From: Lutibacter sp. A64
GTDB taxonomy: Bacteria; Bacteroidota; Bacteroidia; Flavobacteriales; Flavobacteriaceae
NCBI RefSeq assembly: GCF_022429565.1
Contig: NZ_CP092487.1
Coordinates: 1,692,001-1,756,000 of the forward strand
DNA length: 64,000 nucleotides
Direction: 5' to 3'
Position numbers and translations under genes: made by a program. This document shows, piece by piece, positions 35,421 through 44,579 of this stretch (position 1 is the first letter of the stretch; each line of letters starts with the position of its first letter). The notes under the pieces were generated by a model. The model did no database searches. It saw nothing but the letters and a program-made list of their open reading frames with translations, and was not told where the DNA came from.

Positions 35421-37736
35421 TTATTTTTTTGAAGTGCTTAAAGAATACGGAACACTTTCTGAAGCAGTTCCCCAATTTACATTAGGTGTATTATTCATTT
35501 TAAATTCTAACACTCCACCATTTTGAATAGCATCAAATTTTATAAAAGTATTGTTATATGGTTTTCCATTTAAATTGGCTGCATCTATATAAAAATTACT
35601 TTCAGAATTGTTTTCTGAATTAATTTCAAAAGTGTTTCCGTTTTCTAAATGTAATGTTGCTTTTTTAAATAACGGACTTCCAATTACGTATTCATCTGCT
35701 CCTGGGGTTACCGGATAAAAACCTAAAGAACTAAACACATACCAAGCAGATGTTTGTCCGTTGTCTTCATCACCACAATATCCATCTGGTGTTGCAGAGT
35801 ATAATTTGGTTAAAACATCTCTTACTTTCTCTTGAGCTTTGTATGATTGATTTGCATAATTATACAAGTAAATCATATGTTGAATTGGCTGATTACCGTG
35901 TGCATAATTTCCCATATTTGCGATTTGCATTTCTCTAATTTCGTGTATTGTAAAACCGTAATACGAAGCATCAAAAGAAGGTGGCATTTCAAAAACCTCA
36001 TCTAATTTTGATGTAAATTGTTCTTTCCCCCCCATTAAGTTAATTAGTCCATCTATATCATGAAAAACTGACCAAGTATAGTGTAAACTATTTCCTTCGG
36101 TAAAAGCATCTCCCCATTTTAGAGGATTAAAAGGTGCTTGAAAACTACCATCTTCATTTTTACCACGCATCCAGTTAGTTTCTGGATCGAATAAATTTTT
36201 ATAATTCATAGATTGCTTGTAGTATTTTTCAGCAATCTCAGTCTTCCCTAATTTTTCAGCCATTTTAGCAATGGTAAAATCGGCATACGCATATTCTAAA
36301 GTTCTAGCTGCATTTTCGTGAATTCCAACATTATAAGGCACATAGCCTAAAGTGTTATAATATTCTAAACCTGCCCTACCTACTGAGTTTACTGGCCTTC
36401 CGTCTGTAACTGTTGCATTTTTAAGCATTGCTTCTAATAAAACTTCTACATCCATATCTTTAACACCTTTTAAAAAAGCATCAGAAATAATTGGAGCAGA
36501 ATTAGAACCAATCATACAATCTCTATGACCAGGACTTGCCCATTCTGGCAACCAACCAGATTCTTTATAAGTATTTGCCAAGCCTTGCATAATTTTTCCA
36601 TTTAACTCTGGATACATCATATTAAAAAATGGAAAAACCGCTCTAAATGTGTCCCAAAAACCATTATCAGTAAACATATATCCCGGTAAAACTTCTCCGT
36701 TGTACGGACTGTAATGAACGACTTCATTATTGGCATCAAATTCATAAAATTTTCTTGGGAATAGTAATACTCTGTACAGACTAGAATAAAATGTTCTAAT
36801 ATTATCTATATTATCATCTTCAATTTCAATACGTCCTAATTCTGTTTCCCAAGCTTGTTTTGCTTTTTCTTTGGTTTGAGTAAACGTATCTGTACCAATT
36901 TCTCTTGATAAATTTAATTGAGCTTGCTCTGGACTTATAAACGAAGATGCAACTTTTACATGTACAGCTTCACCTTTTTTAGTTTTAAAACTGATAATAG
37001 CCCCTACATGTTCTCCTTCACTATTTTTTGAATTTTCTTGTAAATTCCAACCATCATTCCAAGTATGGTTTAGTTCAAAATCTTTATCAAATTCTGCAAC
37101 AAAATAATTATGAAAATTATCTGGAACACCTCCACTATTATTTCTACAATACCCAATTATTTTACGTTCTTCTGGAAAAATCTTCACCATAGAACCTTTA
37201 AAAAAGGCATCTAACATTATGTATGATTTTTCAGATTCTGGAAAGGTAAATTTAAAATGCGCAGCTCTTTCTGTTGGTGAAACCTCAGCGGTTACATCAT
37301 AATCCGCTAAATAAACTGAGTAATAATATGGTTTCACCGTTTCTGCTTTATGAGAAAACCATGATGCACGTTCATCTTCCTGAAATTTCAAATCTCCTGT
37401 TGTTGCCATTAATGAAAACGCTGCGTAATCGTTAATCCAAGGACTTGGTTGATGTGTTTGTTTTATTCCTCTAATTTTATATTCATCGTATTTGTAGGTC
37501 CAACCATCTCCCATTTTTGAAGTCATTGGAGTCCAAAAATTCATTCCCCAAGGTGTTGCAATTGCAGGGTATGTGTTTCCATTAGACAAACTAAATTCAG
37601 AATCTGTTCCCATTAAAGGGTTTACATAATCTGCCAAACTTTTATTCGTTTCAACTTTTGTTTCAGTTTCTTTTGTAACCGAAGTACAAGAGAACATAAA
37701 TAAGCTTAAAATAAATAATAGATCGTATTTCTTCAT
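35421..37736 (-). CDS. GH92 family alpha-mannosidase, paralogue 2
   Basis: A 771-residue lipoprotein; the ATG at 37736 follows the GH20 stop after 4 bases and gives the signal LLFILSLFMFSCTSV (Cys17). An in-frame TTG at 37748 lies inside the GH20 gene and is not favoured. GH92 marks: ADYVNPLMGTDSEFSLSNGN, NGFWDTFRAVFPFFNMMYP, FTEGNSLHYTWSVFHD and GDEDNGQTSAWYVFSSLGFYPVTPG. The subsite motif reads HGNQPIQHM, and the N-terminal segment IKQTHQPSPWINDY replaces the FSHxHLSGTG seen in paralogues 3 and 4. These differences suggest another linkage, such as alpha-1,3 or alpha-1,6; this is inference. Confidence 0.93.
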   Translation of the reverse strand: MKKYDLLFILSLFMFSCTSVTKETETKVETNKSLADYVNPLMGTDSEFSLSNGNTYPAIATPWGMNFWTPMTSKMGDGWTYKYDEYKIRGIKQTHQPSPWINDYAAFSLMATTGDLKFQEDERASWFSHKAETVKPYYYSVYLADYDVTAEVSPTERAAHFKFTFPESEKSYIMLDAFFKGSMVKIFPEERKIIGYCRNNSGGVPDNFHNYFVAEFDKDFELNHTWNDGWNLQENSKNSEGEHVGAIISFKTKKGEAVHVKVASSFISPEQAQLNLSREIGTDTFTQTKEKAKQAWETELGRIEIEDDNIDNIRTFYSSLYRVLLFPRKFYEFDANNEVVHYSPYNGEVLPGYMFTDNGFWDTFRAVFPFFNMMYPELNGKIMQGLANTYKESGWLPEWASPGHRDCMIGSNSAPIISDAFLKGVKDMDVEVLLEAMLKNATVTDGRPVNSVGRAGLEYYNTLGYVPYNVGIHENAARTLEYAYADFTIAKMAEKLGKTEIAEKYYKQSMNYKNLFDPETNWMRGKNEDGSFQAPFNPLKWGDAFTEGNSLHYTWSVFHDIDGLINLMGGKEQFTSKLDEVFEMPPSFDASYYGFTIHEIREMQIANMGNYAHGNQPIQHMIYLYNYANQSYKAQEKVRDVLTKLYSATPDGYCGDEDNGQTSAWYVFSSLGFYPVTPGADEYVIGSPLFKKATLHLENGNTFEINSENNSESNFYIDAANLNGKPYNNTFIKFDAIQNGGVLEFKMNNTPNVNWGTASESVPYSLSTSKK

Positions 37737-37740
37737 AATC

Positions 37741-40062
37741 TTAATCAATTAAAATTTCATCAATAAATAACCAAGTTTCTCCTCCTTCTGGAGTTTGTTT
37801 TAAATTAGTTGCAATAACTTTTACAAATTGTGCTTTTTCAGTAGAGAATTCAATTTTAAATTCTTTTAACTCTGAAGTAGCGTTTTTAGCATAAGCTCTT
37901 TCTACACTTCCTACTTGCTTATAATTTTCACCATTTAAGGAAACAAATACTTCAATTTTGGTTGGATAATATATTCCAGGCCCTTGATTTTCCATAGAAC
38001 CTACAATTACATTACTTATTGAAGTTTCTTTTTCTAAGTCTATTACAACCTCCATATCTTTACCTAACCAAGCTTGCCATTGACCATCGTGAAAGTTTTT
38101 TGTACCTCTTAACGTATTTACCAAAGTAAAATCTCCCGCTCCTTTATAATTGTTATTATAAATCTCTTTATAAGAAACTTTTTTACCGACAGCTCTATGA
38201 AATTTTATAATTTGATTAAATTCTTTTCCAATAGGCTTATTATTTTCAAATAAAGAAGCTTTTAAATTAGTAGTTTCTGTAATTTTAATAGGTTCTACAT
38301 ATTTATTTGAAGAGCTATTTAAATCAGTTCCATCTAATGTATATCTAATATCTGAGTTCGGAAATTCATTTTTCAATATGACCTCAACTGTATTTTCCTC
38401 TAGGTTTATTTGAGTATCAGCAGTTACTAGATATGCACTTCTAGCATAATTAATACCTAAAAACTCATACCTAGTAAACATGGTAGTAATTCTATTAGAA
38501 AAATCTTCCCAATTACGAGATTCTTTTGGAGACCAAAGCGTTTCAGACAAAGCTGCTAATCTTGGAAAAATCATATATTCTGAATGTGCTTCTGTTTTAA
38601 TTTGTTCTGCCCATAAATTTGCTTGTCCGCCTAAAATATGTTTTGTTTCATCCTCGGTTAAATCTTCAACAATAGGGTCAAATTCATATACTTTACTTAA
38701 AGTTGTATAACCACCCCAAGCTAATGGTTCTTCGTTCTGTGGTCCTTGATAATGATCAAAATAACAATGAGAACCAGGCGTCATAATAACATCATGTCCT
38801 TGTTTTGCAGCTTCAACACCACCTTTTACACCTCTCCAACTCATAACCGTTGCTCTAGGAGCCAAACCACCTTCTAAAATTTCATCCCAACCAATTAAAT
38901 TTTTACCTTTTGAATTGATGAATTTCTCCATTCTTTTTACAAAATAACTTTGTAACTCTTCAACATTTTCAAGTCCTTCGGTTTGCATTCTTTTTTGACA
39001 ATGTGGACATTTTGTCCAATTGGTTTTTGTTGCTTCATCACCACCAATATGTATGTATTTTGAAGGAAATAACTCCATAACTTCTAACAATACATTTTCT
39101 AAAAATTCAAAAGTATTTTCTTTACCTGCACAATAAATTTCAGTTATTGGCCAAACACCTCCAGACGGTACTCCAATTGGTGTTTCAAAACACGATAATT
39201 CTGGATAAGAAGCAATAGCACTCATAACGTGTGCTGGCATTTCAATTTCAGGAATTACTTCAATACCATTAGCCGTTGCGTAAGCTACAATTTCTTTAAT
39301 ATCTTCTTGTGTGTAAAAACCACCATATGTAGCTTCATCTTCAGCAGTAGTAACTCTTCGAGCATCCCAATGTAAATCTTCTTGATCTAATCTAAACGCT
39401 CCTACTTCTGTTAATTTTGGATATTTTTTTATTTCAATTCTCCAACCTTGATCGTCTACCAAATGTAAATGCAATACATTCATTTTATGCATTGTCAAAC
39501 GATCTATCGTTTTTTTTATGTATTCTTTTTTAAAAAAATGACGTGAAACATCTAAATGAAGCCCTCTATATTTAAAACGAGGTTGATCTTTAATTTCAAC
39601 TGCAGGAACAATCCAATCAATAGTTGAAACTAATTCTTTACTTTCAATTTCTACAGGTAATAGCTGTTTTAACGTTTCTAAACCATATAAAAATCCATTA
39701 TTACTGCTTGCGCTAACAATTATTTTATTGCTATTTATTGATAGTTGATAGGCTTCATTTTCAAGTTCTGAATTCGTTAAAAATTGTATGTAATTTTCAC
39801 TTGGTACTTCTTCAATAATTTGAAGGTTAAATCCAATAGCTAATCCTATTTTATCGCTAAATTGTTTAGCAATCTCTTTTTGAAAAGCATTTGTTACAAC
39901 AATTTGTGTGTTTTCAGTAAACTCAAATACACCTTGTTGTAAGTCTAATTCCATAGGTTTTGGAATTATATGAATATCACTTTCAACAAAAACCTTAGGC
40001 TTTGAACACGAAGCAATAGCAGCTAAGAGTAATACTAGTAAAAACGTTTTAATTAGTTTCAT
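37741..40062 (-). CDS. GH20 family beta-N-acetylhexosaminidase
   Basis: A 773-residue lipoprotein (LLLAAIASCSKPK, Cys19). Residues about 25-150 are the GH20b domain. The GH20 barrel begins at YRGLHLDVSRHFF and carries MNVLHLHLVDDQGWRIEI and the catalytic pair Asp342-Glu343 in YIHIGGDEATKTNW, with LGGQANLWAEQI late in the barrel. The C-terminal part (about 640-773) looks like a discoidin-type binding domain (MEVVIDLEKETSISNVIVG, YYPTKIEVFVSLNG). It would remove terminal beta-linked GlcNAc (or GalNAc) from complex or hybrid N-glycans, or cut chitobiose after mannose is gone. Confidence 0.95.
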   Translation of the reverse strand: MKLIKTFLLVLLLAAIASCSKPKVFVESDIHIIPKPMELDLQQGVFEFTENTQIVVTNAFQKEIAKQFSDKIGLAIGFNLQIIEEVPSENYIQFLTNSELENEAYQLSINSNKIIVSASSNNGFLYGLETLKQLLPVEIESKELVSTIDWIVPAVEIKDQPRFKYRGLHLDVSRHFFKKEYIKKTIDRLTMHKMNVLHLHLVDDQGWRIEIKKYPKLTEVGAFRLDQEDLHWDARRVTTAEDEATYGGFYTQEDIKEIVAYATANGIEVIPEIEMPAHVMSAIASYPELSCFETPIGVPSGGVWPITEIYCAGKENTFEFLENVLLEVMELFPSKYIHIGGDEATKTNWTKCPHCQKRMQTEGLENVEELQSYFVKRMEKFINSKGKNLIGWDEILEGGLAPRATVMSWRGVKGGVEAAKQGHDVIMTPGSHCYFDHYQGPQNEEPLAWGGYTTLSKVYEFDPIVEDLTEDETKHILGGQANLWAEQIKTEAHSEYMIFPRLAALSETLWSPKESRNWEDFSNRITTMFTRYEFLGINYARSAYLVTADTQINLEENTVEVILKNEFPNSDIRYTLDGTDLNSSSNKYVEPIKITETTNLKASLFENNKPIGKEFNQIIKFHRAVGKKVSYKEIYNNNYKGAGDFTLVNTLRGTKNFHDGQWQAWLGKDMEVVIDLEKETSISNVIVGSMENQGPGIYYPTKIEVFVSLNGENYKQVGSVERAYAKNATSELKEFKIEFSTEKAQFVKVIATNLKQTPEGGETWLFIDEILID

Positions 40063-40089
40063 TTTATTAGCTTTTTAGTAGAACTATTT

Positions 40090-41109
40090 TTAATTATCCC
40101 AAGACATTTTAAATTGTGCATCTTCCATTCTATTCCCTTTTTCTTCATCGTAAACTGCATAATTAAATCCAGAACGCAAACTATAACCTGCGTGTTCTCC
40201 ATTTTTATTTACAGCAATAAACCCAACTTGTAAATATTCCATATCCTTATGATTTTTATGCTTATTATAAATGCGTTCTACAATTTCTTTACAAGCTTCA
40301 AAAGGCGATTTACCTTGTCGCATTAATTCTACAACCATAGCACTTCCGGCTGTTCTAATTACAGCCTCACCTAAACCTGTAGCAGCTGCTGCCCCAACTT
40401 CATTATCTAAGAATAATCCTGCACCAATAATTGGAGAATCTCCTACTCTACCATGCATTTTCCAAGCTGCTCCACTTGTAGTACAGCCTCCAGAAATATT
40501 ACCATCCTCATCCACTACTAACATGGATATTGTATCGTGATTTTCAAAATTTATTACTGGTTTGTATTTAGATTCTTCTATCCATTTTTTCCAATCTTTT
40601 TCTGCTGCTACAGTAAGTAAATTTTCTTCAACAAAACCTTCTGAAAGCGCAAATTGAAGTGCTCCTTTACCTGATAACATTACGTGAGGTGTATTTTGCA
40701 ATACTCTTTTTGCTACTGAAATTGGATGTTTTATACCTTGTAAAAATGCTACAGAACCACAATCGCTGTTATGATCCATAATACAAGCATCTAAAGTTAC
40801 TTTTCCTTCTCTATCTGGAAAACCTCCATAACCAACGCTTCTTACCTTTGGGTCAGCTTCAGGAATTTTCATTCCTGCTTCAATAGCATCTAATGCTGGT
40901 TTTCCATTTTTTAATTGCTTCCAAGTTGCTTCATTTGCCGGTAAACCGTGATTCCAAGTAGAAATAATTAATGGTTTTTTTTGGTTCTTAACCGCAACTT
41001 TTTCAGAAGTATCCCCTTCCTTTTCTGTAAGCTCTTTACAGCTTAAAACGGTACTAATTCCTAAGGTACCTAATGCTGCTTTTTTTATAAAATCTCTTCT
41101 TTGTGACAT
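40090..41109 (-). CDS. N4-(beta-N-acetylglucosaminyl)-L-asparaginase (glycosylasparaginase)
   Basis: A 339-residue Ntn-hydrolase. The N-terminus SQRRDFIKKAALGTLGISTVLSC combines a twin-arginine motif with a lipobox, so it is probably a Tat-exported lipoprotein. After NFENHD, Thr193 (HDTISM) would become the N-terminal nucleophile after self-cleavage. CTTSGAAWKMHGRVGDSP, IIGAGLFLDNEVGAAAATG and GEAVIRTAG closely follow the Elizabethkingia enzyme. It cuts GlcNAc-Asn between sugar and amino acid, finishing glycopeptides that PNGase F cannot use. It sits between GH92 and GH20 genes, spaced 10 and 27 bases. Confidence 0.94.
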   Translation of the reverse strand: MSQRRDFIKKAALGTLGISTVLSCKELTEKEGDTSEKVAVKNQKKPLIISTWNHGLPANEATWKQLKNGKPALDAIEAGMKIPEADPKVRSVGYGGFPDREGKVTLDACIMDHNSDCGSVAFLQGIKHPISVAKRVLQNTPHVMLSGKGALQFALSEGFVEENLLTVAAEKDWKKWIEESKYKPVINFENHDTISMLVVDEDGNISGGCTTSGAAWKMHGRVGDSPIIGAGLFLDNEVGAAAATGLGEAVIRTAGSAMVVELMRQGKSPFEACKEIVERIYNKHKNHKDMEYLQVGFIAVNKNGEHAGYSLRSGFNYAVYDEEKGNRMEDAQFKMSWDN

Positions 41110-41119
41110 ACTCTTGGGT

Positions 41120-43360
41120 TTAATTGTACACTTTAGAACTTAAAGCCATGGTGTTTTTAGAATTTTTAATAGGAAGATTTCCCATTGTAAAAATCAGTTT
41201 TCCACCATTCATAATTTCTTTATGTGTAATATAATTTTGTTCAATTATTTTACCATTTAACTCTATAGATTGAATGTATATATTTTCTGAACTATTATTT
41301 TTAGCTTCAACAGTAAATATGTTTCCATTTTCTAAATTTAAACTTGCTGCATCAACATTTGGCGAACCAAAAGCATAAACTCCCTGTGCCGGATTTACAG
41401 GATAAAAACCTAAAGCACTAAACACATACCAAGACGACATTTGTCCACAATCTTCGTTACCACAATGCCCATTTGGTTCATTTTTATATTGAGTTTCTAA
41501 AATTTCACGCACTAACTCTTGTGTTTTCCAAGGTTTTTCAATGTAGTTGTACAAATATGCCACGTGGTGACTAGGCTCGTTACCATGTGCGTATTGTCCA
41601 ATCATTCCAGTACTAAAAATTGGTAATTTATCTTCAGGAAGTGGATTTAAAGAAAACATGGTATCTAATTTCTTTTCAAACAAATCATTACCTCCAATAA
41701 TTTTAGTTAAACCTTCTACATTATGTTGTACAGACCAGAAATACTGCCAAGCGTTACTTTCACAAAAATAAGGTGAATATTCTTTTGGAATAAACTCTTT
41801 TACAAATTCTCCGTTCTTTAATTTAGGACGCATAAATGTACTTTGCGCATCATATACATTTTTCCAATTTTCAGAACGTTTTAAAAATGTATTGTAAGCT
41901 TCTGTTTTACCTAATGCTTTTGCAAATTGTGCAATACACCAATCATCGTATGCGTATTCTAGTGTTTTAGAAACCGACCAATTTTCGTGATGTTCGCCTA
42001 CAGGCACATATCCAAGTTCCATATACTCATCAATTTGTCTAGAATTATCTGTTGCACTTGCAACACAAGCTTTAAAAGCTAATTCGCTATCAAAATTTTT
42101 AATTCCTTTAAAATAAGCATCTACAATAACAGGAACGGCATGGTAACCAATCATCATATTTGTTTCGTTTCCTTGCATAGACCATACTGGTAATAACCCA
42201 GTTTCTTTATAATGTGCTAATAAAGATTGAATCATATCCGAAGTTCTTTCTGGATGTAAAATGGTGTATAATGGATGTGCTGCACGGTATGTATCCCAGA
42301 GTGAAAAAGTATCATATCTATCAAAATCAACTGCTTTTGCAATACTATCATTCGCTCCTTTATAGTTTGAATTGTAATCGCTTAACAAGGTTGGCGCTAA
42401 CATAGATTGATACAACATTGTATAAAAAATATGTTTTTTAGTAGTATCTGCTGTTGAAATTTGAATTTTTTGAAGTTCATTTTCCCATATTTCTTCAGCT
42501 TTAAATCTAATTTCATCAAAATTAAAATCAAGAGCTTCAATAGTTAATGACTTATGGGCTCCTTCAATACTTGCAGAAGAAACACCCGTTTTTAAAACAA
42601 TTTGTTCTGCTTCTTCTGTTTTATAATTTAAAACAATTCTTGTATTTACAGCTGTAACTGGAGAAGTTGTTAATGAATTGTTTTTAAAAACTTGATATGA
42701 TTCAAAAGGTTTAGACAGTTTAATTACAAAATATACACGTTGATCTTTTGCCCAACCTTTAGATTTTCTATACCCTTCAATAGTAGTATCATCAATTACA
42801 TTTATATAAGTATCCATGGGTTTATCCCAATTTAATGCGTAGCCTAAATCTATATTAATTTGACTAGCATCATCTTTTGGAAATGTATATCTATGTACCC
42901 CAGTTCTTTTGGTAGCTGTTAATTCAGCTTTAATTTCATAATCTAACAAATCAACCGAATAATAACCCGGAGAAGCGGTTTCTTTATTATGAGAAAAACT
43001 TGAAAAAGGCTTAAAACTATTTTCTTTAATTCTTTTTGAAAATTTACTATTTGTTGGCATTACCAAAATATCGTATAAATCTCCAGCTCCTGTTCCAGGT
43101 AAATGCATATGTGAAAATCCAGAAATAATAGAGTCTTGATAATAATAACCTGCAATTCTATCCCACCCAGGAATACCAATATCCGGACTTAATTGAACCA
43201 TTCCAAAAGGAACGGTTGCCCCTGGATATGTATTTCCAGGGCCATCTGTACCAATAAAAGGATTTACATATTCTATTAATTTTTCAGGTTTAGTTACTTT
43301 ATCTGTACAGCTACCCAATAAAGTTAAAAAAACGATGCATATAAGTCCAAACTGCCTCAT
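41120..43360 (-). CDS. GH92 family alpha-mannosidase, paralogue 3
   Basis: A 746-residue lipoprotein (FLTLLGSCTDK, Cys18). Marks of the alpha-1,2-type group are complete: SPDIGIPGWDRIAGYYY (Trp at the +1 subsite), SGFSHMHLPGTGAGDL and AHGNEPSHHVAYLYNY. The acid region reads FCESNAWQYFWSVQHN and the base region GNEDCGQMSSWYVFSALGFYPVNPA. I infer an alpha-1,2-mannosidase from the Trp and the HGNEP motif, which are known to hold the +1 mannose in characterised members. It lies 10 bases before glycosylasparaginase and 6 bases after the GHL10 gene. Confidence 0.94.
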   Translation of the reverse strand: MRQFGLICIVFLTLLGSCTDKVTKPEKLIEYVNPFIGTDGPGNTYPGATVPFGMVQLSPDIGIPGWDRIAGYYYQDSIISGFSHMHLPGTGAGDLYDILVMPTNSKFSKRIKENSFKPFSSFSHNKETASPGYYSVDLLDYEIKAELTATKRTGVHRYTFPKDDASQINIDLGYALNWDKPMDTYINVIDDTTIEGYRKSKGWAKDQRVYFVIKLSKPFESYQVFKNNSLTTSPVTAVNTRIVLNYKTEEAEQIVLKTGVSSASIEGAHKSLTIEALDFNFDEIRFKAEEIWENELQKIQISTADTTKKHIFYTMLYQSMLAPTLLSDYNSNYKGANDSIAKAVDFDRYDTFSLWDTYRAAHPLYTILHPERTSDMIQSLLAHYKETGLLPVWSMQGNETNMMIGYHAVPVIVDAYFKGIKNFDSELAFKACVASATDNSRQIDEYMELGYVPVGEHHENWSVSKTLEYAYDDWCIAQFAKALGKTEAYNTFLKRSENWKNVYDAQSTFMRPKLKNGEFVKEFIPKEYSPYFCESNAWQYFWSVQHNVEGLTKIIGGNDLFEKKLDTMFSLNPLPEDKLPIFSTGMIGQYAHGNEPSHHVAYLYNYIEKPWKTQELVREILETQYKNEPNGHCGNEDCGQMSSWYVFSALGFYPVNPAQGVYAFGSPNVDAASLNLENGNIFTVEAKNNSSENIYIQSIELNGKIIEQNYITHKEIMNGGKLIFTMGNLPIKNSKNTMALSSKVYN

Positions 43361-43366
43361 AAATTA

Positions 43367-44482
43367 TTATTTTAAACTTTCTTTAGTTTCTTTAATTGCT
43401 TTTAAATATTCTTCAGTTATTGCCGGACCATCGAAAAAAGTAACTCCTTTTGCTCCATTATCTTTTGCTAAATGAATTGCTTGTTTTAACTCGTCAACAG
43501 ATTTAAATGCTGGAATAAAAACCCCTGTATTTACACCAATTCCTTTATCTTTTACATCATCAACACCTTGTTTTGTAGCAAAACCAACCCAATCTACCTC
43601 TTCGTTATAAAATCCGTGATAAATCATAGGGTATACTTCATTAATTGTCCATTTATCCCAACGTTGACGCACCATATGGTCTGCCATTTCTGGATAAGGG
43701 AAAACCGCTGCCGTTAAATTTTTATTGTACTTATGAACAATTTCATAAGCATCGTTTACCACATCTCTTACTGCATTTAAACGAAATTGTTTCCATTCCA
43801 TATCAATATCGGTATTTTCAATATTTCTTGGATTTTTATGATGTATTTTTTCAAACTTACTTACACACACGTCACAATAACAAAAATCGAATTCTGGTAA
43901 TTCTTCATCTTGAACTAAATCGTATTTAGGTAATAAACCTATTGGTAAAAAAATATCTGAAAAACGAATATAATCTAAATGTACACTTTCAATTCCATCT
44001 ACTTTAGCCAAACCTTCAACTAAACTTAAAACGTGGTTACGAGATTCTTCTCTAGTTGGACATAACCATTGGTAGTACCCTACATAAGGACGTGTATCGT
44101 AACAAGATTTTCCTTCTCTACTTACAGCATACCATTCTGGGTGTTGCATTGCAATACTATCTCCAGGGCGATTCATTGCCATAATCCAAGCATGAACTTT
44201 TAGTCCATTTTCGGTTGCAATTGGCGTAATTCTTTTTAATAATTCTGGATCTGTTCCTGTATTTATTAATACCTCATCAATACCAGCAGATTTATACTTT
44301 TTAAATTCTTTTGCGTACTCATCATTCGCTTTTTCTTTACTAGCTGAAATCCAAACCCCAAATTCAAAAGGGTTATCAGTTACAATGCCTTCTGAAGTTG
44401 ATGCATCTGTTTTTTCTTTTGTGGTTTCACAAGAAAAAATAGTTATTATCAAGACGAAAAATAATAGTTTGTGTAGTTTCAT
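43367..44482 (-). CDS. GHL10 (DUF187-type) putative glycoside hydrolase lipoprotein
   Basis: A 371-residue lipoprotein (LIITIFSCETT, Cys18). The fold is a TIM barrel of the glycosyl-hydrolase-like 10 family (PF02638): FGVWISASKEKANDEY, GLKVHAWIMAMNRPGD, GIESVHLDYIRFSD with a conserved Asp, and MIYHGFYNEEVDWVG. Two extra Cys residues (FCYCDVC, about 199-204) may form a metal or disulfide site. Few members have a proven activity. Its place between CBM9 and GH92 genes suggests it acts on the same glycan, perhaps at the core. The reaction is not known from sequence. Confidence 0.8.
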   Translation of the reverse strand: MKLHKLLFFVLIITIFSCETTKEKTDASTSEGIVTDNPFEFGVWISASKEKANDEYAKEFKKYKSAGIDEVLINTGTDPELLKRITPIATENGLKVHAWIMAMNRPGDSIAMQHPEWYAVSREGKSCYDTRPYVGYYQWLCPTREESRNHVLSLVEGLAKVDGIESVHLDYIRFSDIFLPIGLLPKYDLVQDEELPEFDFCYCDVCVSKFEKIHHKNPRNIENTDIDMEWKQFRLNAVRDVVNDAYEIVHKYNKNLTAAVFPYPEMADHMVRQRWDKWTINEVYPMIYHGFYNEEVDWVGFATKQGVDDVKDKGIGVNTGVFIPAFKSVDELKQAIHLAKDNGAKGVTFFDGPAITEEYLKAIKETKESLK

Positions 44483-44579
44483 ATGTTAATATTTATTGAT
44501 TTTAATTAGTCATATGTAATTCGCATTTCGACATTGGCGTTTACAACCAAATTTCGGTCATGCTCATTTCATAATAAAT
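44483..44579. other. Gap between CBM9-like and GHL10 genes
   Basis: 97 bases with no ORF and no clear promoter or terminator. It has a stretch with more GC than neighbouring gaps (about 44520-44565), possibly a degenerate interspersed repeat. Confidence 0.3.

Noticed and set aside
35416-35475. Longer N-terminus of GH92 paralogue 1
   Set aside because: The 20 extra residues overlap the end of paralogue 2 and precede a normal signal peptide that starts at 35415.
44520-44565. Possible further copy of the GC-rich repeat between CBM9-like and GHL10 genes
   Set aside because: The sequence has TTTCGAC and more GC than its surroundings, but too few positions match the other copies.
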